Source: Symbiodinium natans
Taxonomy: Eukaryota; Sar; Dinophyceae; Suessiales; Symbiodiniaceae
Reading direction: 5' to 3'
NCBI GenBank assembly: GCA_905221605.1
Contig: CAJNDS010000001.1
Coordinates: forward strand, 2,216,525-2,280,524
Length of the DNA stretch: 64,000 nucleotides
Shown: positions 53,391 to 64,000 of the stretch, one piece after another
Position numbering within the stretch: the first letter of the stretch is position 1
Layout of the letters: each line of letters begins with the position of its first letter
Program-made: the position numbers and the translations under genes
The notes under the pieces: model-generated
Told to the model about the DNA's origin: nothing
What the model saw: the letters and a program-made list of their open reading frames with translations, nothing else
Databases searched by the model: none

Positions 53391-53504
53391 ACTTAATTAG
53401 CGAGGGTTTGGTCAGGCTACCAAGGGACAAAGAATTGTTCAAGATGACACCTGAAAACCCGCAACGGCCGAGCCGAGACCGATGTCTCAATCCTCCATGC
53501 TTGG

Positions 53505-53590
53505 TAGCCCAATAACCTTATTATAATAAGGGCACCCTTTTTGGCACCTTGATGCCCAAAAAAGGGAAAAGGGCACCACTGGACTGTCAA
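53505..53590. mobile_element. Dispersed element, family G (copy 2)
   Basis: ccttattataataagggcac followed by cctttttgg and ccaaaaaagg arms. Same block order as 5573-5690. Confidence 0.7.
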
Positions 53591-53664
53591 GTAACCCGCA
53601 GCTTTTGTATGCCAAAGCTCCTGAAACTGGAAGTTTCAAGTCCCGAAGATCATACGAATCCAGA

Positions 53665-53807
53665 CTGGTTCTTAGTAGGGAATGAGGGAATGAGGTACCC
53701 TATATAATCCCTTAAAGGGTGTATATATACATATATACATATATACATTTATATATATATATATATATATTGGGCCCTGATTCCCTCATTCCCTACTGAG
53801 AACCAGG
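53665..53807. mobile_element. Inverted-repeat element, family E, with AT microsatellite inside
   Basis: The left arm ctggttcttagtagggaatg and the right arm cattccctactgagaaccag are inverted copies. The centre is an expanded (TA)n/(ATATAC)n tract (53722-53770). Confidence 0.9.
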
Positions 53808-53904
53808 GCGCTTTCCGCTTCGGTGTTCTGAGAGCTGCCTCTGAAAATCTAGCGGCCCTGCTCTGTGCCCAAGCGCCGACTTTTAGGTGAATAATCTCAA
53901 AACC

Positions 53905-54012
53905 CTGAACCCTGAACCCTAAACCCTAAACCCTGAACCCTAAACCCTAAACCCTAAACCCTAAATCCTAAACCCTAAACGCTAAACCCTAAACCCTAAA
54001 CCCTAAACCCTA
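53905..54012 (-). repeat. Telomere-type tract
   Basis: CCCTAAA with a few CCCTGAA units. Confidence 0.95.
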
Positions 54013-54014
54013 TG

Positions 54015-54240
54015 CATGGACGCTTTCTCGTCTTGCAGCTCCTGCGTTCGCCTTCGCGGCAAGGTTCGCTCCCTTCTCGGCGGCCTCGAACGGCACGCTT
54101 CGGTGCGCGGCGGCTTTAGGGTTTAGGGTTTAGGGTATTTAGGGTTTAGGATGTAGGCAGGGTTTAGGGTATTTAGGGTTTAGGGTGTAGGCAGGGTTTA
54201 GGGTTTAGGGCGGCTCTCTTCAGCAATGCTGGAACACAAT
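54015..54240 (-). CDS. Exon-like island split by a telomere tract
   Basis: The minus strand reads VPALLKRAA before and AAHRSVPFEAAEKGANLAAK after a TTTAGGG-rich tract at 54116-54205. agccgcc occurs at both edges of the tract; excising it with one copy keeps the frame. The boundaries do not give GT/GC/GA-AG sites, so splicing here is doubtful. Confidence 0.4.
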
Positions 54241-54430
54241 GCTTTGCAAGCCATAAACATCATTAACAGCTGATCTAAACTCGCCGTGCCCGGCGCACAC
54301 AGCTGCCTGCTATGTCAACGAAGCTGGTGCCCGGGACATCGAACCACTAACACAACGGAAGCAGTTGGATCTGAGAAGCGAGCTGTTGCCCCAAGCAAGC
54401 AGAGCTGGGCCCAAGCAGATTTCGCTTCCC

Positions 54431-54560
54431 TATACTCCCCTTAGAACCTTAATAAAAATAGTATTTCTAATATCCTCTTGGGTTTTATAACCCTAAACCC
54501 TAAACCCTAACCCCATAAACCCTAAACCCTGAACCCTAAACCCTAATTCCCAAGGGAAAT
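54431..54560. mobile_element. Family I element with telomere tract inside (copy 1)
   Basis: tatactccccttagaacctt and atatcctcttgggttttata on the left, ttcccaaggg on the right; CCCTAAA repeat between (54490-54545). Matches 55080-55182. Confidence 0.65.
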
Positions 54561-54654
54561 TTCACTGCCTGGCTGCTTGAGCCTGCAGATGCCCTGCGTA
54601 GAGAAACGGTGAGCTGAGCTGCATGCCCTGCAACTCAGGCCAGATAATCATGAA

Positions 54655-54786
54655 ACCCTAAACCCTAAACCCTAAACCCTAAACCCTAACCCCTACACCC
54701 TACACCCTACACCCTACACCCTACACCCTAAACCCTAAACCCTAAACCCTAAACCCTAAACCCTAAACCCTAAACCCTAAACCCTA
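54655..54786 (-). repeat. Telomere-type tract with CCCTACA block
   Basis: CCCTAAA, then six CCCTACA units, then CCCTAAA again. Confidence 0.95.
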
Positions 54787-54897
54787 GCCCTGGGTTTATG
54801 CATGGCAAAGCCATTTTCAGACATCGGCGTCGCGAGCTTCGGACTCCGCGGCTCAAGGAGTGAGGATGCTACTATAGGGGCCTTGATAATTAGAACT

Positions 54898-55040
54898 GGG
54901 TTTAGGGTTTAGGGTTTAGGGTTTAGGGTTTAGGGCTTAGGGCTTAGGGCTTAGGGCTTAGGGCTTAGGGCTTAGGGCTTAGGGCTTAGGGCTTAGGGCT
55001 TAGGTTTAGGCTAGGGTTTAGGGTTTAGGGTTTAGAGTTA
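54898..55040 (+). repeat. Telomere-variant array, CTTAGGG block
   Basis: Five TTTAGGG units, about eleven CTTAGGG units, then TTTAGGG again. Confidence 0.95.
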
Positions 55041-55079
55041 GGCACCTTGGGCCAAGCTTCTCCTCACTCCTCCTCCTCC

Positions 55080-55182
55080 TATACTCCCCTTAACACCTTC
55101 ATGAAAATAATATGTTTTAATATCCTCTTGTGTTTTAGTTTTATATGAACAAAAATACAAAATAATTCCTAAGGGGGATGTA
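55080..55182. mobile_element. Family I element (copy 2)
   Basis: tatactccccttaacacctt and aatatcctcttgtgttttag match copy 1; the right end has ttcctaaggggga. No telomere repeat inside this copy. Confidence 0.65.
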
Positions 55183-55186
55183 GCAC

Positions 55187-55241
55187 CAGCTCAGGCTCAG
55201 GTTCTTTGCCGCGCTCCTCCGAGGGTGGACGGTTTTCGGGA
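55187..55241 (-). CDS. Paralogous exon-like block a1
   Basis: The minus strand reads PENRPPSEERGKEPEPEL. The copy near 61920-61870 reads PENRPISEERGKEPELEL with only a few changes, so this is a conserved coding block. Charged and proline-rich; family unknown. Confidence 0.55.
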
Positions 55242-55269
55242 TTGGGCTTAGGGCTTATGGGGTTTAGGG

Positions 55270-56380
55270 TTTAGGGTTTAGGGCTTCGGGTGTTCAGTTG
55301 CTTAACCGACTACTAAAGAGAGCCCAGCACAGTCCTTCAGAAATTTCGCCCCAAGTTTTTGGCAGAGCCCTGGTCTCCTCTTGCTGGTACCGAGGGCAAC
55401 GGCCTCAGACTGACAAGAAACCACGGGGCCCTGAATAACAATGGAAATCATCATTCCGATTCTTGAGAAACTGTCCAACCCTCCCTGGGCTCATGTTCTG
55501 TTCTTCAGGAACCTTAGTCTCTAAAGACTAACCAAGCCCTAAACTTGGCTGCACTTAGGAGGGTAGCTATAAATAAAAATTTTATAAGCTGCCTTACTAA
55601 GGAACCCAATAAACCCAAAAAGGCGAAGGATCTAAAGTTACAGTAAAGCACCACAAAGATGAAATTCAGGGTTTCGGATCAAGCCTTAAAAGCCCAATTG
55701 TAATGTTAAGAATTCCTAAAGGAGAAAGTAGTATTTTATTCTATATTCAAAGGTCTTCTAATGAGTGTTCTTGGTTAGTTATAATATTATACGGGAAGTC
55801 ATTAATAATATAACTTCGTAAACTCCCTAATAAATATAATGAAAGGTGAAAAGGAAGAACATATGGTTTACAGTCGGGCCTCTTGGCTTTCAGCGCTGGC
55901 AAGTCTCGGAAAGGGAGGCAAAAAACCGCAGGCTTCGGGGAAATCAGGGCTTGAACCATCTTGAACCGTTGTGGGTTTCGGGTCAAGGGCTTAAGTCTAG
56001 GGGTCCTGGAATGCCCTAGACAGCTGTTTGAGCCTGGCGGAAAAAACCTCCCTCCGGCAGCACGTGTGGCACGTAAAGCAGCACTGGCACAGTGCCGAGC
56101 TGCACTTCGAATTCCAATCTAGCGTCGCCCAGTGACGAGTTGTGTTTGAGGGCCTTCTAGTTACTAGTTGCTACCCTTTTGTTGCTTCTTAGCCCCCTCT
56201 ACAAAGATTCTTGCGGTGCTCGGAGTTGACCTGTCTGGAAGATTGCATTCAGTACCTTCGCTCCTACACCCTCTTAAGGCGAAGGCACACTTGAAAGGAC
56301 CTAGTTACTTGCAGGACGGGAGTCGCCGTCATTCTTGTACGGTGAAACTAACGACCGCCGAGATTGCCAAGCGTTGCACG
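55270..56380. other. Mostly unique DNA, no recognisable gene
   Basis: One short TTTAGGG run at 55260-55285; A/T-rich part at 55560-55830. Lies downstream of the ankyrin gene ending at 56390. No coding sequence could be supported. Confidence 0.4.
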
Positions 56381-56389
56381 AGCGGGGCA

Positions 56390-59385
<2,996 letters not shown>

Positions 59386-59439
59386 CTTTTCAGGGGGCGC
59401 AGGGGCCTCCGCGGAAGTCGGTCGCCGCGCCCCGCCCCC

Positions 59440-59480
59440 TCTCTCCCTCCCTCTCTCCCTCCCTCCCTCCCTCCCTCCCT

Positions 59481-59523
<43 letters not shown>

Positions 59524-59525
59524 GC
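59440..59525 (+). repeat. (TCCC)n/(TC)n microsatellite
   Basis: Lies just upstream of the inferred start of the ankyrin gene. Arg-Glu and Leu-Ser readings are artefacts. Confidence 0.95.
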
Positions 59526-59539
59526 TCACTCTCTTTGCA

Positions 59540-60990
59540 AAATCGCCCGGGGGGATGCAAAGTTGTACTTTGTCCATCCGGCCAATGGACCCCCCCACCC
59601 CCCTGCAGCCAAAGCCCAAGGTTTGTTGCAAATGTGGGTGGGGACACTGTGTGCCGCGGGGCCTGGAGCGTGGCTTTCAGGTTGAACATTTAGGGTTTTG
59701 GCCGGCCCTAGAACAACCTGCAAAAGCCGTCGCCAGTCCTACACATGGCTCTTAGCTCTGCGTATGTTTGGCACGACAAGGCCTCATCTGCCCCACGCAA
59801 AGATCGGGCAAAGAGCTGCAAAGGGGTCCTGACCAACGAAGGGCTGCAACAACCGTACACCGAACCATCCTGAAGTATCTCTTCAGTACAAGTATGCTTT
59901 TCCAAAGCATCACAAAAAAAAAACAATCCTCGGCAACATCTGAAAGCAAAGCACATGACTGCACACAAGCCCCATAGAAAGCTATCCATGTGTTAATCAA
60001 ATAACCAAGGGACAGGGGCTTGTGCGGTCCACACTGGCAGCTCGACATGATTGATGTTGAATCTTGTAAGTCAGTTCAAAGTTTGGGCATTTCCGGAGCC
60101 GAAACACTCCGTGCAGACAGCCTCATGCGGGTGCTCTAAATCAGGGGCCCCCCTGCAAATACCCAAAGATTCCCGGTCCTAAAGATCAACCACCACCCCG
60201 TTCGAGCTGGCTCGAACTCGCAGGGCGAGTCTTCCTCTTCTGCAGCCCCCTACCCGAAAACCCCCTAAACCTATCCTAATGAAGCCCCCCTTGTGAGGAT
60301 GGATCTTGCATTGAAACCCTCGAGCCCCTGATGCAAGCCCGCAGGGCGGAACCTCACCAAGTGGCCGACCTCACGGCATCCTCATGCTCGTGCCCGTTTC
60401 GCACGCGACCTCCACATGGGTGGGTCCCTTTTTGGATCCCTAAACATAATGCGGCACCTTAATATTTGGGGTACCCCAAAAGGGATTATAATTTTGCCAG
60501 CCACCCACATAGGACTCCACAGGTCACACCGACGAGTCAAGAAGCTGGCTATAACATATGACGGGCGAAACTTGAATATTTCATCCGTGTTGGACAGGGA
60601 GTAAAAAGGATTAGAGTATTTCGGGGGAGCATACGGGGTATCACTTTAGGAAATACCCAAATCCTAAACGCTAAATAATTTGAAGGCTTGCGAGGCTCTG
60701 GAGATATGCTTTGGGTCGGTTACCCGCGAAAGCAATATGGTGGCTACTATCCCCAGCCTAGCTACCCACTCCCCGGAATGCAAGTTGAAGTTGTTTTTAG
60801 ATATTTGGGTCTCAGCTTCAGGGAGGGGGTACCCCTACAGGGAATGGCATCGGGGCAGGGCGTTTGGGGATTTGGGACCTCGGGCTCAGGATGCAGAGTG
60901 AAGTTTACCATGGTTGACAGGAATTTGAGTTTGGGGGTGAGAGGCAAAGTGTCCCAAAGAAATCCCAGAATTCAAGGCTCCGACCGTGTG
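59540..60990. other. Unique DNA upstream of the ankyrin gene
   Basis: A minus-strand open stretch at 59708-59989 (EEILQDGSVYGCCSPSLVRT) could be an upstream exon. A diverged family C-like block lies near 60413-60490. Nothing else is recognisable and telomere repeats are absent. Confidence 0.35.
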
Positions 60991-61019
60991 AGACCCTCAC
61001 CAAGCCAGCTTTGAAAGGA

Positions 61020-61090
61020 GAGGCTTCAAGCAAACAGGCCGAGGATGCTGGCGCCGGCGAGGGCATTCTTGGCACAAGCTCCGGCTCCAC
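61020..61090 (-). CDS. Paralogous exon-like block b3
   Basis: The minus strand reads HVEPELVPRMPSPAPASSAC; see the partner at 51919-51868. In this copy the downstream sequence continues directly into TTGCTTGAAGCC with no telomere tract. Confidence 0.5.
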
Positions 61091-61277
61091 ATGGGCTCGC
61101 CAGAGGAGTTTTGTTCTCTCGAGGGTTTTGCGGGGTCTTAGGGCTGAGGCTTCAAGATCTGTAGGGTTTTGGGAGTATCGTCCAGGGTTTCGAGGGTTTG
61201 GAGTGTAGGCTTTTGGGGTTTAAGGTTCAGGGTGGGCACTTGGGCTTAGGGTTGAGGGTTAAGAGGGTTATATCAGG

Positions 61278-61345
61278 GATGTGGGCTCGCGGGCCGTCGT
61301 GGTACTCCACTTGCGGCTGCGGCCCCCGAACAGCTGCGGAAGAAC
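61278..61345 (-). CDS. Paralogous exon-like block b2
   Basis: Reads QVEYHDGPRAHIP on the minus strand, followed by a possible GA donor. Partner of 52205-52130. A competing frame gives RSCSGAAAASGVPRRPASPH, which is less well matched to the paralogue. Confidence 0.45.
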
Positions 61346-61424
61346 TTTTTCGCCAGAGCAAACCCCCAAGGGGAATTGAATTGCTCGGCTGGGGCCTTCA
61401 TCTCATTGTTATCCTTATTTGTGT

Positions 61425-61530
61425 TATTATTATTATTACTATTATTATTATTACTATTATTATTATTGTTATTGTTATTGTTATTGTTATTGTTATTCTT
61501 ATTATTCTTGTTTTGAGTATTATTAGTGTT
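61425..61530. repeat. ATT trinucleotide microsatellite
   Basis: (ATT)n interspersed with GTT and CTT; reads as poly-Asn on the minus strand. Probably intronic. Confidence 0.9.
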
Positions 61531-61559
61531 GCTAGTATAGAAACCTGTCAGTGGCTTCA

Positions 61560-61686
61560 AGGACTGCAGAGAAGTGACCCACCATCTCAGTCCCGCCCAA
61601 GCACACAAGACGAAGCGGATCCTCCTGCTTGGCCGGCTGTCTTTGTCAAGTTCTGCCTCCTCCTCATCCTCCTCCTCCTCCTCCTC
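61560..61686 (-). CDS. Acidic exon, second half
   Basis: The minus strand reads EEEEEEDEEEAELDKDSRPS and RRIRFVLCAWAGLRWW. It joins in phase 0 to the exon ending at 61795 across a telomere-repeat intron with GA donor and AG|G acceptor. The 3' edge is uncertain. Confidence 0.5.
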
Positions 61687-61794
61687 CTTCCTCCTCCGGG
61701 TTTAGGGTTTAGGGTTTAGGGTTTAGGGTTTAGGGTTTAGGGTTTAGGGTTTAGGGTTTAGGGTTTAGGGTTTAGGGTTTAGGGTTTAGGGTTC
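61687..61794 (-). repeat. Telomere-repeat intron splitting an acidic stretch
   Basis: About thirteen CCCTAAA units (minus strand) with GAAC at the donor edge and GGAGGAGGAAG at the acceptor edge. Excision leaves an uninterrupted Glu/Asp run. Confidence 0.75.
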
Positions 61795-61920
61795 CTCATC
61801 CTCCTCATCCTCATCCTGCTCCTCCGCTTCCACCACTGTGTCCTACTGTCTCAGCACTTCCAAAAGCTCGAGCTCAGGTTCTTTGCCGCGCTCCTCCGAA
61901 ATTGGACGGTTTTCGGGATT
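61795..61920 (-). CDS. Acidic exon, first half; includes paralogous block b1
   Basis: The minus strand reads PENRPISEERGKEPELELLE and VLRQ, then after one in-frame TAG reads DTVVEAEEQDEDEEDE. The TAG suggests a small intron or a defect between the two parts. Partner of 55241-55187 for the first part. Confidence 0.45.
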
Positions 61921-62229
61921 GGGCCTGATCCTTGGAGACACCCAGAGCTTTTTGCGAGCGACGTGAGGCGATGGCGCCTAGTAGCGCTCAGAGGTGTAAA
62001 GGGGTGGGGGGGTTAGGTTTAGGGTTTGGGGTTTAGGGGTTTAGGGGGTTAGGGCGTTTTGGGGGGGGGCAACGCATCAAGACACGTTCGAGGCCTAAAC
62101 CTCACACCCTACACCCTACACCCTAAACCCTAAAGGTATACGGAAGAATTCCACCGTGCATAATGAGTCCCTGGTTTGAGAGGCGCCGGCTGCGCACAAA
62201 TCAAGCCCTCAGGCCCCGCAAATCCCCTA

Positions 62230-62400
62230 AACCCAATGCCAGACACCCTGAACCCTAAACCCTAAACCCTGAACCCTGAACCCTAAACCCTAAACCCTAA
62301 ACCCTAAAACCCCCAAACCCTAAACCCTAAACCCTAGCCCCCAAACCCCAAACCCTAAACCCTAAACCCTTAACCCTAAACCCTAAACCCTAGCCCCCAA
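62230..62400 (-). repeat. Telomere-type tract
   Basis: CCCTAAA with CCCCAAA and CCCTGAA units and two copies of ccctagcccccaaacccc. Confidence 0.9.
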
Positions 62401-62649
62401 ACCCCCATGCCCACCTCGCATCCCGCAGAAAGCTCGGGAAGGTTGGAGGGGGGGAGGGTGGAGCTTGTGAGAACTCGGGGATTCAAGGGTTCGGTTTAGG
62501 GGTTGACGCCTAAACCCTAAACCCTAAACCCTAAACCCTAAACCCTTGAGGGCTCGTGGTGGTGTAGGAATTTGAGGGGCTTAGCTAAGTAACAGTCTGT
62601 ATCAAGGTCGCTCGGGATTCAGGGCCTTGTTTTGGGAGGGCGGCCCTAA

Positions 62650-62882
62650 GGTTTAGGGTTTAGGGTTTAGGGTTTAGGGTTTAGGGTTTAGGGTTTAGGG
62701 TTTAGGGTTTAGGGTTTAGGGTTTAGGGTTTAGGGTTTAGGGTTTATGGTTTAGGTTTAGGGTTTAGGGTTTAGGGTTTAGGGTTTAGGGTTTAGGGTTT
62801 AGGGTTTAGGGTTTAGGGTTTAGGGTTTAGGGTTTAGGGTTTAGGGTTTAGGGTTTAGGGTTTAGGGTTTAGGGTTTAGGGC
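62650..62882 (+). repeat. Longest telomere-type tract of the right end
   Basis: About thirty-two TTTAGGG units with a single imperfection near 62745. It is followed by a tandem pair of about 110 bp (62883-62990 and 63000-63115: caaaaggggntta ... gacangaggagaagg). Confidence 0.95.
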
Positions 62883-63750
62883 ATGAAGTTTACAAAAGGG
62901 GTTTAGGGGGTTTCAGGGTCTGTTTTGGGTTCAGGCTAGATGGACTGCAGGGGGTTGCCAGGTTTAGGGTTTGGGACAAGAGGAGAAGGCTTTTTTGACG
63001 GTATGAGGGTATGAGGGTTACAAAAGGGGCTTAGAGGGTTCAGGGTTTGTTTTGGGTTTAAGCCTCTAAGGGCTGTAAGGGCTTTTTCCGGATTTAGGGG
63101 TTGGGACATGAGGAGAAGGAAGGTTTTGATACCCCCCGGGCAGCTTGCAGGGCCCTCTTGGGCTCGGTCGCGCGGCGTTCGGAGCAAAAGCGTTGCATCG
63201 GATTTGAGGGTTTTCTTGGGCTTGCCGAGACCCGAAAAGCACCCCTCCTTGTTTTAAGTTTTAAGGCACAAGCTGAGGCCCTTAAGCGCACTTGGGGCCT
63301 TAGGTTTTGGATCTTTGGGGTGCTCAGGGCCGGCAAAATGCCCCTGAATTCCGCGAGATGGGCTTCCCAAGCCACATGAGTGGGCAGATGGCTCGAGCTG
63401 GCAGTCTGTGTGCCCGCAGCGAGCTGTAGGACTCCTCACCCTAGCAGCCCGGAAGCTCTATACAGATTCTCGATATGAAAAGTCCATGGCACTGCACAAG
63501 GGAGAGTTGTGGGGATGGTCTCTGCCAACGGCCCACAACTCCAAGAGAGAGACTGGCTGACGCCGGCGTGGTGTCGGCAGCAGCTCTTGCTAGGCCTCGG
63601 ATGGGATGGGTAGCTGCTTGGGTTTTACATAGCTCATATGATATGAGTTGAGGGTTCAGGCTTTTGGAACGTGGTCCGTTGCAGCCTGCTGTTCTCGAAG
63701 AGATCTTGAAGTTGCTCTTCGCATGTGCGCAAGAAAGAGACAAAGACACG
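62883..63750. other. Tandem-duplicated spacer and unique DNA
   Basis: Two diverged copies of a roughly 115-bp unit are followed by GC-rich sequence open on both strands at 63100-63380 (minus strand PSNPMQRFCSERRATEPKRA). No family is recognised. Confidence 0.35.
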
Positions 63751-63769
63751 GGGACACCAGGAAAAGCAT

Positions 63770-63870
63770 TGAACCCTAAATCCTAAACCCTACACCCTAA
63801 ACCCTAAACCCTAAACCCCAATCCCCAATCCCTAAACCCTAAACCCTAAACCCTAAACCCTAAACCTGGG
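63770..63870 (-). repeat. Telomere-type tract
   Basis: CCCTAAA with CCCCAAT variants. A short TTTAGGG tract follows at 63955-63985 at the window edge. Confidence 0.9.
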
Positions 63871-64000
63871 ACAGCGTGGAAAGACCGACTCCGCGATGCT
63901 AAACCCCCCTAAGAGCCCTTATCCTACGAGCGCTGAATATGGAACTCGGTTCCGTTTAGGGTTTAGGGTTTAGGGTTTAGGGTTATAACTTAGGTTCCCC

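Overview
The window reads as nuclear DNA of a dinoflagellate, most likely in or near Symbiodiniaceae. The grounds are: plant-type telomere repeats (TTTAGGG) in both orientations throughout the interior; spliced genes whose introns begin with GT, GC or GA and end in AG followed by G; and gene families expanded in these algae, namely a ubiquitin-like domain fused to RCC1-like or ankyrin repeats. The species cannot be named from the sequence.

Layout. From 1 to about 27.8 kb, and again from about 34.8 to 64 kb, the DNA alternates between telomere-type tracts (perfect TTTAGGG plus homogenised variants TTGAGGG, CTTAGGG, TTTGGGG, TTTTGGG, TTTCGGG) and short GC-rich islands of about 60-150 bp, many of which translate as exon-like peptides. 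Small inverted-repeat elements of about 70-280 bp, in at least eight families, are scattered among them and are sometimes themselves interrupted by telomere tracts. Two stretches lack telomere tracts: 7.6-9.3 kb and 27.83-34.78 kb. The first and the left part of the second hold decayed, A/T-rich coding remnants unlike their surroundings. The right part of the second holds a minus-strand gene of unknown function.

Three genes can be read with a consistent frame through every exon, all on the minus strand: (1) 23891-22030, four exons, 473 aa, ubiquitin-like domain plus RCC1-like repeats; (2) 39682-38187, two exons, 471 aa, ubiquitin-like domain plus eleven ankyrin repeats; (3) 59385-56390, four exons, 653 aa, an N-terminal SHQW/WYDYF-type domain plus ankyrin repeats. 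A divergent histone H3-like C-terminal exon lies at 14602-14459. A likely multi-exon minus-strand gene ends at 42564, with exon islands spread upstream to about 52.9 kb. Two diverged paralogous exon series lie at 55.24-51.87 kb and 61.92-61.02 kb.

Main observation. Telomere-type tracts here behave like intron-generating insertions. At 23119-23195 and 27532-27595 a short TTTAGGG/CCCTAAA tract is bounded by exact 12-bp and 15-bp direct repeats. Removing the tract plus one repeat copy restores an uninterrupted reading frame, and the repeat itself supplies both splice sites. The larger introns of the RCC1-like gene are composites of a telomere tract plus an inverted-repeat element. The paralogous exon series shows one partner with a telomere tract that the other lacks. 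The proposal is a telomere-repeat introner system: insertion with target-site duplication, followed by splicing.
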